Positions 1 through 61,262 of a stretch of DNA of 64,000 nucleotides are shown one piece after another. The notes beneath the pieces were generated by a model. The model was not told the origin of the DNA, searched no databases, and worked only from the letters and a program-made list of their open reading frames with translations. Positions within the stretch are counted from its first letter, which is position 1. Each line of letters opens with the position of its first letter. This DNA comes from Engraulis encrasicolus (lineage: Eukaryota; Chordata; Actinopteri; Clupeiformes; Engraulidae): contig NC_085869.1 of assembly GCF_034702125.1 (NCBI RefSeq), positions 17,555,544 through 17,619,543 of the forward strand. The letters run 5' to 3'. Position numbers and translations under genes: made by a program.

Positions 1-189
1 CCGTCTCTTTTTAAGGATAATGTTACATCAGCTGTTTGTACGAGTAAAATATTTTGGCAAAGCTCAGGGCCAATCGCATTGACGTCCGCATTTCCCCCAG
101 TGACATGGACATTTATCATGGGCCGCTCCAGTCATGTGGCATAACACAGGCCTAGAGGCCCCTAGTGTCACTGGCCTGTTTTTCCATAA

Positions 190-420
<231 letters not shown>

Positions 421-929
421 GCACGCACCCAGGCTATGTCATTTTTCTCTACTACACGTAGGAGTACCGGATGCATGGCACAAAACCCAATAATTACCTA
501 TGCAGATTTGTTTGTTTACGTATCACTCAAGATGGGTGAGCAGCACAAATATTTTTCTAGCTTATAGATTTGTTGTATGCTCAGAATGTTATGCCAGCCA
601 CGCATCAGAAAAGCATCCGAAAATGGCCCAAATTTATGGAGCAGAACAAACTCTGAATGCTGTGATTTGCATAAAGTGATGGGAGCAGCTCCGTCCGCAC
701 ACAACAGCAGACAGTGGTACTGTAATAGTGATATAACAAATACAGGCACGCAGCGTTTGGCAGTGTTTCAAATTACACATTCCACTTCCTCAATAAGCAT
801 ATCAAATTTGTATTTAAAAAGTGTGGTGCACCAAAGCTATCCATTAGTATAAACAAGTAGATGCTTACACCGCTTTGTGGATGCCTGGTTCCTGTATGAA
901 AACTAGAAGTGGTCTGCAGGTTATAAATC

Positions 930-1075
930 TGCTGTTACCAGAATGGCAATCACCGAGTCATAGTGTATTACTAAAGGCCCTCTGTTATGTCATAGTAGAG
1001 TAGTACTATGGTAATTAACCCTTTCAATGACTACAGCGTGCCACTGGTGGTATGGCGTGCATTAAGGGGCTACAG
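930..1075. repeat. Dispersed repeat, copy 1 of 4
   Basis: Shares ttactaaaggcc, tagtactat, ctttcaatg-ctac and ggcgtgcattaaggggcta with 43728-43905. Related inverse or partial copies are at 12300-12475 and 30925-31110. Confidence 0.5.
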
Positions 1076-1486
1076 GAGTAACATAGCCACTCTAAAAAAC
1101 AGACGTTAAAAGAATTACTATTCTTGTTGGTTATAAGCAAATATTGGTTAATTCAACTAAGGAAATGGTTACTACGTAGGCCTATTAAACAAATTCAGTC
1201 ATTGGTTATCCAACAGCTCATATGATTGGTTAAAAACTAGTTCTGTCAATCGTTCAAAATAGGCTTGGTTTGGCAGGGCATGTCTCTTCCTGGCGTCGTC
1301 AGTTATAGGGCATGCTGGGAGTTGTAGTTAAGCTATCGCTACAAGCAATGTTCGGCCAGTTTATGAAAAAAAAAACCTTCACTGGGTCACAGCAAGCGTT
1401 AATCTTGCGATAGAAACAATATCGCTGTTAAAATAGAGCTGTGTTAATTTTGATCATTTTGACAGCACTATTAAAAACACATTAGT

Positions 1487-1678
1487 TGGAGGGTGGCACT
1501 GAGGCGCAGCGCGCTAAGCCCCCCACGCTTGCATGCCCATGGGGACCCGGGTTCGAGTCCGGCCTGGCTCATGTCCCAACCCTACCCCCATCTCTCTGTC
1601 TCACTGATTTCCTGTCAATCTCTACAGTCCTATCATCAATAAAGGCACGAAAAGTCCATACAAATATATTTTAAAATA
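1487..1678 (+). mobile_element. tRNA-derived SINE
   Basis: A perfect Pol III B-box GGTTCGAGTCC is at 1550-1560, with a degenerate A-box-like segment near 1500. The tail (tctctctgtctc, cctgtcaatctctacagtcctatc, aaaggca) is shared with the copies at 42601 and 50699. I cannot name the family. Confidence 0.7.
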
Positions 1679-2432
1679 AAAAAACACATCAATTGATTAA
1701 GATATTGGTATGTTGCAGTCCCTTTATTCAGAAAACCACTGAGTCAACAGCCAGTCAACGTTGCCTGATTCAGTTGTCTGACTACAGACTGAGGAGTTTA
1801 TGCAGCATTCATTAATGCAGATCGTGTGACTGGATGGATGGTGATCTGCCACAGTAGTCATCACCCCAATGGACCCACCTCATAAGCCTGCTGTTACATA
1901 CTGCTGGCGATGCCGGGCCTGGGGCTAGAGCCAGATTATAGCATAGCCTACAGACAGACAGCTCTGAATGAATCATTGTCACGTCTGTTAGTCTCAGCAA
2001 CAAGGCTTGATTTTTCAGGGGTTGCATTTAAGCTTTTGAGACTGGCGGACAGATATCAAAGTGCAGTACATGAAAGGCTTCCTTTGAAAGCGATTGAAGA
2101 GCGGAGGATGTGTTTTTAGTAAGTAATGTTGCCATGGTTTCAGATGGGACAAATCCAGACGGCATCACCCATGAATCCTCCCAGAGTGTTATGAAATGAA
2201 ACAAAAATTAGCTGCTTCTTTGAAGAGCCACATTTCCATTACATACTGTTTGTATGCTTCATCAAATGCACACTTTTCTTTTTTTCTTTTCCTTTTTTCT
2301 TTCTTTTATTCCATTTTGCTCAGACAGTGAGTGAGTGTGATCGAAAGCAAAGTAGGCAAATCTTAAGACTTTTTTTTCAGCCTCATCAGGCTGCTTTTGC
2401 CTCTACGCACACCCCTCCCCTCTCCTAGTCCC

Positions 2433-2668
2433 CAGGGCTGGACTGGGTGAGACATAGGGCCTGGGCACTTTTAACTTAAAGGGGCCCCTCATAATTAGCG
2501 GCGCAGAACTGAATCGCCGGTGGGCCCACACCCTCGTGGGCCCACACCCTCGTGGGCCCCTATTTTCAGAAATGGTAAAAAAAAATCACATTTCTGAAAA
2601 TAGGGGCCCACGAGGGTGCAGGGCCCACCGGGAAATGCCCTGTCTGCCAGATGGCCAGTCCTGCCCTG
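2433..2668. mobile_element. hAT-like MITE with internal palindrome
   Basis: The ends read CAGGGCTGGACTGG and CCAGTCCTGCCCTG. The flanks ctagtccc and ctagcctc agree at 6 of 8 positions, as for an aged 8-bp target duplication. Inside, a 30-bp inverted repeat (around 2540-2572 and 2594-2624) forms a strong hairpin. A related element is at 30325-30699. Confidence 0.6.
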
Positions 2669-2939
2669 CTAGCCTCTGTTTAGGAGGGATCGGGCATCTA
2701 TGCACCCCCCCTCTCCTCGCCTCTGTTTAGGAGGGATCAGGTTCGGGCGTTCAGCAATTATCTGAAATGTGGGAGAAAAATCAATGTGCCCATGGAAAGC
2801 CTGTAAGGTCACAAAACAAGAGGGTGTGTTGCTTAAAATGCAGCTCACTGCAGGACTAACATTCGTCAACAACACCACCCTGCCTCCACAAATTCTTTCT
2901 CTTTTTCAGTAAACAGTTGAACTGTATTTTTTCTGCTAT

Positions 2940-3070
2940 GGCACTGTTATTACATTACATTGCATTGCATTTGGCAGACACTGTATAACCAAAGCGACTT
3001 ACAAACAAGGACATAATCATAGCCAACATCACTAGCAGATACAAAGTGCACAGGAAATATACACTGTACT
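2940..3070. repeat. Dispersed repeat (tttggcaga / cgacttacaa family)
   Basis: Shares long stretches (catttggcaga, cgacttacaa, catagccaaca-cactagcagatacaaag, cacaggaaata) with 48598-48770. This pattern is common in fish repeats; class not determined. Confidence 0.6.
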
Positions 3071-4713
3071 TCATTAGGTATTAAATGTGTGTATGTCCGG
3101 GATTAACATACATTACGACTCCAGTTGAGACATTATAAATCCATCTGCAGCCATGGACAATGCTCCACGGGCTACAAATCAAGCACATGATGACCAAAAC
3201 AACAGCTGATGCAGCTGTTAATGACGGAGGTGGATAATAAACTGCTTTCAATACTCACACATCTGTGGTTATTATTTGGCCTTTCAGCATTTGCCCTCAC
3301 ATGCACAGCAGTCAAATTTTGAAATGTGTGTTCGATAAAATCCATAATGTCTGTAGTAATTAATAAATCTATCAATTTTATAGATAAATGCTAATGTTAT
3401 AGAATCCTAAAAAGCTTTCTATATTGTCAGCATTTTAAATTGTAAAATTGTGTGTATTGCTTCTTGTTCGAGGTGCAACTCATATACTATAGAGAGGAAG
3501 TCTCCATTTAAATGTATTATTTACAAAAGAGAGATATATAATGATACACACCTTTGCTGTGGTGGTGGGTTCTCCTCTACTTCTGAGCTTTTCGGATTGT
3601 CAGTCAGCGATCCGGAGTTGTGCTCTGACTCCATATTTGCCTGGAAGAGATGAATAAAACTAGATGAGGTCTTGCCTCTCTCCTTCTGCTCTCCTCTCCT
3701 CCTGCACTGATGAGGACGATGGTGTAGTCAAAGTGAGGTCTCCACTGTTTCCGGCCTTTTTATATTGACAGTCTACTGTTACGACTCGAGTATCCTATAG
3801 ACACAGGGAAGAAGCAAAAAAAAAAATCAATCACTGTGATGTTCTGCTATCAGTTGCAAAGTTGAGAATGACAGGGAACACTAAGCATGGAGAAGTCTTA
3901 CCCAGTTTCATCTCTGTTGTCTGTAAATGAGAGATTCAGATCACCTCTGACGCAGAACTGGATTTCAACGTGTTTAAATGTTCTCTCGTGTTTACTGGCA
4001 ATGTATGTATGTAATCAGATTTCAGTAGTCCTTGAAAGACATTAGATGACTGCTATAGGAACTACAGTAAGAGGTGCTGTAGGCCCCGGGCCCCCATATG
4101 TGTGAGTGCATCGAGAAGGTAAATTAAAACCAAGATGAAAGTGTTGATCTAATTAGAGAAATCCCCTCAAGTGCGGTGTGTACCAGTAATTTAAAAGCGA
4201 ACTCTGGGGAGAAGAGGGGTAATCATATTGTATACGTATACTAATACCAGTGTACCATTACAGGGGTTACACAGATCAAAATGTAGGGATTTTGGTGGCA
4301 GGCAATCATACGGTAAGCTACATTGCTGACAAACAGATGAACGAATCAGCACTGTTGGCGGTGGGGTTAGATGGTGCAAATTAGTACAATGTCACAAACC
4401 TCCTGTATGTACGTAACAACCGTTGCAGAGCACATATTTAATAGTGCTTTGCCTTCCTCATGTATGTATGTGAGTTGCTGCCTGCTGAATCTAGAGCTAG
4501 CTATGTTGCAGTCATGATTGGTTGAAAAAAAAACCCTAGAATTTCCTGTTCCATGCTGTGACAAGGTCTGTGAATTGACGGCAGGGATCGGCCTCAGCCT
4601 CCTGTCCGCTCCCTCGCCACAGGAGAGAGGGTGTAATTGACCATCGCCGCGTCATACTATCTGACACAGCCTAGGCTGAAGAAATGAAATCATTCTTCAG
4701 CTCAATGTATTAA

Positions 4714-4892
4714 AGGGGTATGCCATGCTACACGGATCCATTGACTTTCTCTAGCTTAGCGACATATTCCCTCTTTTAACTTGTCTTAAAGCAAGACAAC
4801 GGCTTACATGAAAAATAAGACACTTTACCACCTTTATAAACCCCAGCCAACGATTTTAACTGTATTAAGCCCCAAAATAGTGGCATACCCCT
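4714..4892. mobile_element. TTAA-target MITE (Kolobok/piggyBac-like), deleted copy
   Basis: Flanked by TTAA (4710-4713 and 4893-4896). The ends are AGGGGTATGCC and GGCATACCCCT. The right arm is nearly identical to the copy at 28372-28682, but most of the left arm is missing. TTAA duplication fits Kolobok or piggyBac superfamilies. Confidence 0.75.
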
Positions 4893-5028
4893 TTAAGATA
4901 TTTCGCACAGTATTATTGTCACGACAGTGGGCGTTACTACAAATTAGTTAACAATAATCCTGTAGCGTCCTTTGACTGTTATGTCATGTTCTATGTTGGG
5001 CCGTTTGATTAGGGAGGGGATATACGCT

Positions 5029-5910
5029 CACTCACCGGCCACTACATTAGGGACACCTGTTTCAACTGCTCATTGAGGCAAATTTCTGATCAGCCAATCA
5101 CATGGTGGCAACTCAATGTATTTTTGCATGTAGACATGGTTGAGATGATCTGATGCAGTTCGAACCAAGCATCATAATGGGGAAGAAAGGTTATTTAAAT
5201 GACTTTGAACATGGCATGGCTGTCAAGCTGAAAGGGCTTGATTTGAGTATTTCAGAAAATACTGATCTACTGGGATATTCACACACAACCATGTCTAGGG
5301 TTTACAAAGAATGGTACGAAAAAGAAAAAAAAATGCAGTGAGCTGCGATTCTGTGGGCAAAAATGCCTTGTTGATGGTACAGGTCAGAGGAAAATGACCA
5401 GACTGATTTGAGCTGATACACAGGCAACATTAAGTCCAATAACCACTTATTACAACCAAGGTGCATAAGATTGCACAGGACATCAAATCTTGAGGCAAAT
5501 GGGCCATAGTAGCAGAAAACCACATTTGGTGCCACTCTTGTCAGTTAAGAACAGGAAAATGAGGCAACAATTTGGACAGGCTCACCATAAACGACACTAG
5601 ATCGGAAAAATGTTGCCTGGTCTGATGAGTCTTGATATCAACTGCAACACCCAGGTGGAATGGTCAGAATTTGGCGTCATCAACATGAAAACATGGGTCA
5701 ACCCTGCCTTACATCAATGTTTCAGGCTAGGGATATAATGGTATAAAGGTATTTTCTTAGCACAATTTGGGACAATTAGTACCAATTTATCTTTGTTGGA
5801 ATGCCACAGCATACCCAAGTATTGTTGCAGGCAGTTCATGCAGTTCTGAAGGCAAAAGGGGGTCCAACCCAGCACTAGAAAGGTGTTCCTAATGCAGTGG
5901 CCGGTGAGTG
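5029..5910 (+). mobile_element. Decayed Tc1/mariner transposon
   Basis: Terminal inverted repeats CACTCACCGGCCACTAC and GTGGCCGGTGAGTG bound a body I recognise as a widespread fish Tc1-like transposon. It is about 880 bp against roughly 1.3 kb for full copies, so it carries internal deletion. It also has many substitutions, so it is inactive. Confidence 0.85.
5153..5341 (+). pseudogene. Tc1-like transposase fragment
   Basis: This remnant encodes the helix-turn-helix end of a Tc1-type transposase (MGKKGYLNDFEHGMAVKLKG, then LDLSISENTDLLGYSHTTMS and RVYKEW). It stops at 5339-5341. The downstream catalytic part is present only as broken DNA similarity up to about 5880. Confidence 0.8.
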
Positions 5911-6061
5911 TATGTGATACACGTGGATGTACTGTATGTAGCCTACATGTAATGTACTGTTTCTGTGTAATGGAATGCATGCTTCCTACTGTATGTTCCA
6001 TATGGGTTGTGCGAGTTATCGTATGACCAAGGAAAAATATAATGCTGGCATGACAGCAAAG

Positions 6062-6136
6062 TCTATTATATTATATTATATTATATTATATTATATTATA
6101 TTATATTATATTATATTATATTATATTGTATTATAT
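6062..6136. repeat. (TTATA)n microsatellite
   Basis: About 14 perfect pentanucleotide units. Confidence 0.95.
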
Positions 6137-6536
6137 AATGTGGAAGTCCAGTATTCCAAAACAGTGTTCCATCCTCAGAGTATATCAACTTGTAACTATT
6201 TCACCATTAGAAGAAGAGAGACTGGCATAACTGAAATGTAAGGATGCTGGTCAACACGGTACACTAAAATCAATCAAATGTGGCACCGCTTTGCTAATTT
6301 ATATTGCACATGATTCTAAGAACATGAAAATATTCTAGAATGCAATTGAGATTTCTTTCCCTGCGGAGCTCAGCTGCTATAGATTTTAAAATTCTTCTCA
6401 TAATTCAGCTGTTCTGTAGCTAGCAACAAAAGTGATCGCATCAATAGTGAAATTGTGCATGCATGATGCAATATTTTCACACACTATGCACACATGCAAT
6501 GTGCACGTGTGCACTCCCACCGCGTGTTCATGCATA

Positions 6537-6578
6537 CACACACACACACACACACAGCCCCCCCCACACACACACACC
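6537..6578. repeat. Short (AC)n microsatellite
   Basis: AC units broken by a C-run at 6557-6565. Confidence 0.9.
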
Positions 6579-7230
6579 AGTGCAAACATAAACAACAAAC
6601 CAGCATGTGTCTTTGAGAGCGGATTAACCTAAATCATTTAAATCAGAGCATACAGCACGCTCTGCCTCTGCCAGAGCTTCGTGATAATAAAGTGCCCAGC
6701 ATGCCTGTGCTCAAACCACCAGTGGCGTTCAACAGACTCAAACTGTCCATCAGCGCCCACCAATGTCCAACATCAGTTATTACACTCTTAATGGCACCAC
6801 TGATGATACTTGTACATAATGCTGTGGAAAGTTAGCCTGGTATGACCCTCCCATAATATTTCTTCTCATACCAGGCTAGTAGAGAGTGGCAAAAGTGACC
6901 AAACCTGCAGAGCTGTCATGCTGTTATTTATGGTATTTTATGATTGATAAATTATATACAATTTTTAACCCTTTAAACCTTTTTTTATGACCACAAATGC
7001 ACTTTATGGTCTGTCCTGTCTGTGTTATCTGTCACCTACAGTTTACATGAACAGTATATGTTTCCGATTGTGTCTCGCTTCACAAGTTGAAGTTGAAGTA
7101 AGAACTGTTCAGAGAGTAAAAACCTTGTCACGTTCTCTAAGCAACCAGCTCTGAAGCAGCTGTTCATGATGAAACCTCAAGACAGGTCAACTGCTCTGTG
7201 AAGACACTTGTGAAAGAAAGAAAGCCCAAC

Positions 7231-7528
7231 TGGGAAACTCCAACTCCCATTGTCATTGTGACACAGCACTCCACATCACACAAGTGTTCACTGCACACAA
7301 CGAAATTGCATTTATGCCTCAGCCGTGCAAGGGGGCAGCCCCCAATGGCGTCCCAAGGGAGCAGTGCGGCAGGACAGTACCATACTTAGGGTACCTCAGT
7401 CATGGAGGAGGATGGGGGAGAGCACTGGTCAATTACTCCCCCCACCAACCTGGCGGGTCGAGAGTCGAACTGGCAACTTTTGGGCTACGAATCTGATGCC
7501 CTAACCGGTTTAGCGCTGACGCCCTACA
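7231..7528 (-). mobile_element. tRNA-related SINE family B, copy 1
   Basis: Matches copies at 52341-52612 and 55042-55480 over ctcccattgtcattgtga, gcaagggggca, catggaggaggatggggg and caacctggcgggtcg. On the minus strand the segment near 7458-7472 resembles a B-box (agttcgactct), so the SINE promoter probably reads leftward. Confidence 0.7.
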
Positions 7529-7837
7529 CTTGTGTTTGAAGGGGAAAAAAGTCACCTGTCTGCCCTACCGTGGCTCAAACGATAGGTCACTGCACCAAAC
7601 AATCAGCTAGTAGACTAGATACTTCAGGCTCAGACTTTTCCAGAATCCATGTGATGTGAGTTGAACACCCCTTTAGGAGACCCTCGGTTAGGAGAGCTTT
7701 GGAGTCTTATGGTTGAGAATGAGAGGAATTCCCTTACCGCTGTAGATGGCGGTAGCGCACATCTTGTACAAGCTGCCACAAACATTACAAAAAGAGAATA
7801 AGAAGGAGGGGACAACGCCCCCTAAGGAGACCAAACT

Positions 7838-8025
7838 TTTTAATATATATATTTTTTGGTCTTTTATGACTTTATTTTTACAATAGGAAAATGAAGGAGT
7901 GACAGCACACAAATGGGGAGAGCTGTGGGGAAGGATTGACATAGGACCTGGCCCGGGCCAGAATCAAACCCTGTTCACCGGCATAGTCTAGTGGCCAAGT
8001 GCCCTACCATTAGAGCCACCAGAGA
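7838..8025 (-). mobile_element. tRNA-derived SINE, minus strand
   Basis: Complement of the tail and B-box region (agaatcaaaccctg) of the SINE family seen at 42601 and 50699, ending in a tRNA-like segment (agtctagtggccaagtgccctaccattagagcc). Confidence 0.6.
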
Positions 8026-8344
8026 CTCTTTAAGTATATAGAGATATGCCAACATAATAGGTTGCTATGGGCACCTAACATGACCAGGTTCCGGTCTGCC
8101 TAAAGGGGCGTGTCATAATGCTCCTAGCATTGAATAGAACAGCCCTTAGGTCTGCCTAGGTCTGCCTAAAGGAGGATTCCCCCCCCCTCCCCCTTGCAAT
8201 AATAGAACCCGGAAACAATGGGCCAATGGAACCTCTCTCTCTCTACTCTCTCTGGAGCCACGGTAGGGCCAGGAGACCAAACTTGAGCACACTCCTTTGC
8301 ATTGGGGGCATGGGCGAAGTTTGAATTATCTTTCTCTACTAGAT

Positions 8345-8462
8345 GATTCTTTGACGGCACTGCTACACCGGGGACCCTGAGGTCATTTCCCGATCCTTCC
8401 CCATCTCTCTCTCCCACTCGCTTCCTGTCCTATATAAAAAAGGCATAAAAGCCCCTATAATG
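8345..8462 (+). mobile_element. SINE fragment (3' half)
   Basis: Has the shared tail catttcccgatccttccccat, cttcctgtcctat, aaaggcataaaagcccc of the tRNA-derived SINE family, without an intact promoter. Confidence 0.5.
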
Positions 8463-8612
8463 GGTGAATTCAGGTAAATTGAGAAACTTTTTTTTGCCTA
8501 TAAGCGAATGGCCCAAAGTGACCCAATTTACTAGCCTGATAAACCAGCCTAAATGAATTGGATGTCTTGGCGCTGGTTTTCCAGGCTACCAATTTACCTG
8601 AGTTCGCCATAT
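8462..8612. mobile_element. Small inverted-repeat element
   Basis: Ends ggtgaattcaggtaaattg and caatttacctgagttcgcc are imperfect inverted repeats; probable MITE, class unknown. Confidence 0.35.
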
Positions 8613-9297
8613 ATATATATTTTTTTTAAAAGTCACCTGTCTGAGAAAGTAAAAGTCCTGTTACTGGCCCTTTTAACACAGATGGTTCTACCAATTATCA
8701 TTTCGTCAACCTTTGTGATTAGTGGTGCTAAATAGGATCAGTCACGATTAATTAAATTGCCCGAAACAAGTGTGGCAGGACTTCACGTTGTGACATCCGC
8801 CTCTCGGAAGGTGGCATGTTTACATCAGTCTGTTGACACACAGTTAGCCTGCTGACGCATGAGTGAGCAATGCAGTGTCTTGGCTGTTTAGCCCCATACA
8901 AACAATGTGGGGTACTATCGCTTTTCAAAGCATGCATGCTGGGACCTGTCATTTTTTGGCCGCATGTCACAGTGGCTAAGTTTCCGGAAAGTGGCAAGGC
9001 ACAGGTGTTACGCAATACTGGCAGTCATTCATTAAAATTCCCACTGCCCAACTGTGCGGAGGGAATAATGGCCATTTTAATGGGACCATTCATCAGGTCA
9101 CAGCATCATTTGCCAGCAGCATTGTTTGTATATATAAACTCAATTGAAGAAACTAACAACAGGAAATCCTGCATTTTAGCAAGTAATGAACGTCAGCCTG
9201 GACAAATATTGGAATGCAGTGTTCTGCTCTATTACAACTGTATACAGTTTCAATTACGCCATGTTATACAATGGTGAGCAAATAAAGGAAGAAAGAC

Positions 9298-9436
<139 letters not shown>

Positions 9437-9848
9437 CATGTTTTGTGTGAGTGACTGAATGAGCATGTGTGTAAACATGTTCATTCAGTTTGAATACAAT
9501 AAGTCAACAGGTGGGGAGGAGCAATGATGGGAATTCTACACAATTGGGAGAGTCAGGATCCTTCAGTTGTGAATCATCTCACTTTCACTGGACTGGCCTG
9601 CTAAATGATAATTGTTCCATTCCATGTTCCATATTCCATGTTCCAATTGTCCCACACCGTCCTGCTATATTACTGCAATGCTAAATCTTCATATGCCTAC
9701 TGGGTCTTTGTTTGAAGTTAGTTAGTATTGAAAGGAAGTAAAGGGAATGTTAACCATTTTTCTAAGATCAAGGTGTTCTTTGACTCGTAGCCTACAGATG
9801 TATGTCAGCATGAATAATAGAATGTGGTAGTCTATATATCTGGCACCA

Positions 9849-9854
9849 GGGGGG

Positions 9855-9930
<76 letters not shown>

Positions 9931-9932
9931 GA
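9849..9932. repeat. (GA)n microsatellite
   Basis: G-run followed by about 40 GA units with one interruption. Confidence 0.95.
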
Positions 9933-10639
9933 AATTCAACTTTTTCTGCTTGTAATTTAGCCTACAATCAATGCTTCTGATACACCTGCTATCATCCACC
10001 AATAGCAATGTGATTCTAGTATGAAGCAGAAATCACAATTAAGTCACTGGTCCGTCCCACTTGAAATACAATTGGTTCTCTGAACCGAAATGAGTTTGAC
10101 ATCCCATGCTGTAATAGGCCACAGAGGGTTCAAAGGCCACCAGGGGTCATCAAACTGTGTAGGCTAGTCTACATTCTCCGTAATAGGCCTAGTGTGTCCA
10201 CGCATTATAGCCGAAAATGTGTCCTCCTAAGTAACCTAATTCTTAGGTCTACTAGGCCTAGGGCTCGCATAGGCTTACCACAAACTAAGATAACTCTTAC
10301 CATAATTCGAACTCAGAAATGTTCACTTACCAAGACATGGGAGAAAATAATAGCTTTGTTGGCCCTTAGCCTATTTGGGATCCCTTGAGACAAAAATGCA
10401 CTCGCCGTCATTCTTTGCTTTGAACAACTTCTAGGGCACCTGAATTCTTCCCAAGGTTTCCCCCCCAATAATTTTGGCTAATTTCGAGGATCAAACAAAC
10501 ATGGTCTCTTTGGCAATTTCCTCTGTCTCTTCAGAGCCTTCTGCTATCTGATAAACAGTAAAGGCCTATCAGTGCTGTATAGTCTTGGAGGATAGGGCAC
10601 GTTATCGGAGTTCTGCTTTCCTCCTCTTTCCCATGGGAT
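9933..10639. other. No feature recognised
   Basis: Unique-looking DNA with several taggcct words and no convincing ORF or repeat. Confidence 0.4.
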
Positions 10640-11127
10640 GGAGAGTTTACCGTTCCCATATTAACTCCCTCACTCACTCGCCCAGCTTATCCCGCTCTGC
10701 GCTCTAAACAAGATTGCTTCGTTTCCGAGTTGGGGATTCTGTATTTCAGCATTGAACCGTTATTGTAACCCCATTCGGAGGAAGTTAAACAACTCAATGC
10801 GTGGTAGTGAATGCACGTACAAAGTAGCCTCGGCCTGCTGAGTCGTGCGTTTTTACTTTTATTTCAGTGTTAATAAACATGGCTCCAGAAGTTGTCTAGG
10901 TCTGACTCGTCGGTGCGACGGATACGAGCGAAGAGGATCCAGACGCCTACAAGACATTACTCACAAGGCGCAGCCCAGACGGTGCGGATCGCAGGTTGTG
11001 AAACTACTTTAGGCTACTGCGCAATATTTCACATTCTAATAGGGTTGACGCAAATGTGGCATATCTCCTTCATGGTGTCTACAGGATGAGCATGCACTGC
11101 GCTGGGAAGTTTGGTGGAAAATGAAAC
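10640..11127 (+). promoter_or_regulatory. arhgap6: Presumed promoter and 5' leader of arhgap6
   Basis: This is the stretch immediately before the arhgap6 start codon. It is richer in CpG than the surrounding DNA (for example 10838-10990) and free of microsatellites. I cannot place the transcription start: no convincing TATA box is visible and there is no expression evidence. The leader carries two upstream ORFs, listed separately. An untranslated first exon further upstream is possible. Confidence 0.35.
11086..11124 (+). other. Upstream ORF 1 in arhgap6 leader
   Basis: This is a 12-codon ORF (MSMHCAGKFGGK) whose TGA at 11122-11124 overlaps the ATG of the next uORF. It lies in a different frame from the arhgap6 start, four bases downstream of its stop. 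It would only be translated if the leader begins upstream of 11086, which is inferred. Confidence 0.35.
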
Positions 11128-59196
<48,069 letters not shown>

Positions 59197-59684
59197 CACT
59201 GTCACTCACTGCCATCGGCCCTCGGGGCCTTTCGCCTAGCTGCGTAGCACATGGCTCCAAAACTGTTCTAGTATACCCGGTGCTTCGTGGCGAAAGATGT
59301 AGATAGTTGTGAATGTTTTCTTGCTTTTTTTGTACCCACCTGCCAAGAGATCGTTTCACTCTGCTCCATTTAAACATACCTCAGCTTTAATATCCAGTAT
59401 ATTTTTTTGTCAACTCTTTAAAATCCCTCCAGTTGCATATCAGACAAATTCGTGTTGAAAACATTTCTTTTATATTAATCAAAAATGTATCCGCTATTTA
59501 TCATTTTTGACCTATTCACCACTATATGGTTGTACAATCCTACAGTAATCACAGGAAAATTCACATACCAAAGAATGACAGTGATGTACTGTCAGAAAGA
59601 TGGAACTGACCCAATTGAATGTAAGCTAAATGCAGTATTTTGGTACTATTTTTATACCTAGCTTCACTGTTTCTTTATGTTTAT

Positions 59685-59685
<1 letters not shown>

Positions 59686-59734
<49 letters not shown>

Positions 59735-59739
59735 CGTGC

Positions 59740-59812
<73 letters not shown>

Positions 59813-59830
59813 TGCGCGTGTATGTGTGTG
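59686..59830. repeat. (TG)n microsatellite in the presumed 3' UTR
   Basis: TG and TGCG units, 490 bases after the stop codon. Confidence 0.96.
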
Positions 59831-61256
59831 TGTGCATGCGTCTGTGCACATGCGTTGAGCTGTGTTCTTTCCAGAGGGCCGCATGATTTGTGTTTGTCGT
59901 TATGAATCACAGTGTAATTGATCCTCCTTTGTGAGATGCTGCATGGCACCCAGTATGTCTCTATGGCGTACTGTAACCGAGAGCTTGTCTGGAATTAATG
60001 TACATGGATGATTTGCATCATTGCACTTAATTTTTTCAAGTAGAACTTTTCGTATGTATTTTCTACAGACATTTCAATGCCTTTTTATTTCTTCTCTCTT
60101 GATGGTCACCCACGTTTTATAGGATTCACATGAAGAGTATATTTTATTATTAGATATTATAGTTGCACCTATGCTACAGGTGCTATTCATGTGCATGATA
60201 TTATAACAGCACTGATACACCGTGTAATGACCATTTCCCACTTCAAGCTTTTTAGTTGTGTGCAGGCGGTGACTTTTCAAAACACTATGTCGGATGGTCA
60301 GAAACCAGTTTGCTTTTCACGCCTCTTGAAGCATGTTAAAACTGTAATGAAAACCTTCATAAGGTTTCACATTGTTCAAATAGTTCATAGAATCTGGCAT
60401 CATATACCTTCAGTGTTGAAACAATATTTTGAAACCGTGTTTCGGTAGTGTCCACATATCGATAGTGTCCCCATGACAGCAAATAGCCAAATAGTTGAAA
60501 ATAGTTATCATCCGCAATGGCACAGAGTATACACGGTGTTGGGTGTTACAATAACGCAATGTTCTATTCATGTTAATCCCAACTGACATTGACCACAAAT
60601 GATACACATCTCAAAAAATGTTCTCATGGCTTCCGTACGTACTGACATGCCCTGAATGACATTCTTATGTTTTCAATATACAATCGATGTAAGATCATTT
60701 ATTTTGGTTCATTTATTTTGGCGTCCTTCTTATTGTCACTTTTTCTTTACAGGCTGACAGACTGTGTAATTTGACATTCAAATTGTCACATCTCCACCTT
60801 TCAACACCTCTGAGCTCTGCAGCTAGGGTTAGCTGCACAGGAGTGAAGGTGGAAGGCATTTCTGTGGTAGCAAAATGAAATGGTCGATTAATTTCAACCA
60901 TGTGTCTAAAGTAAGTGGAGGATTGTGACCCTGTGATGCATTGTTCTCCATACTTGGAGTAATCCCTTTAATCTGTCGAGGTAACAGTAACACTTGGTGA
61001 CACTGAGCCTTTTACTTTTGTGAGGGGAGGGAGCAGGGTTTTTTTTTTTTAAAGTGAATGTGTTTGTGGTCTCCGCATTGAAGGTCAGTGGTGTTCACAG
61101 CAAAGTAAAAAAAAAAACATTGGCTATAATTTGGTCAGAATAGTTGGAAGCATTTATTATGTTCTTCCCCGATGCCTCCTTGCCTAATCTTTAGTGTCCC
61201 ACATTGGTCAACTCATTATGTATTCTATGCATTGTCCCAAAGCCTTTCCCATTTGT

Positions 61257-61262
61257 AATAAA
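61257..61262 (+). terminator. Candidate polyadenylation signal
   Basis: AATAAA followed within about 50 bases by T/GT-rich sequence (tattgtgtattattttg). It is the first canonical signal after the arhgap6 stop codon that I noticed. Confidence 0.45.

Larger units (their letters stand above)
59197..61262 (+). other. arhgap6: Presumed 3' UTR of arhgap6
   Basis: The sequence after the stop codon is AT-rich and carries a (TG)n tract at 59686-59812. The first canonical AATAAA I see is at 61257-61262, followed by T/GT-rich sequence at 61300-61350, a plausible poly(A) site about 2.06 kb after the stop. A second AATAAA is at 62756-62761. The true end is not determined. Confidence 0.45.

Noticed and set aside
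8870..9277. 135-residue plus-strand ORF
   Set aside because: No domain, no conserved signature, and it ends next to a microsatellite; length is within chance for this window.
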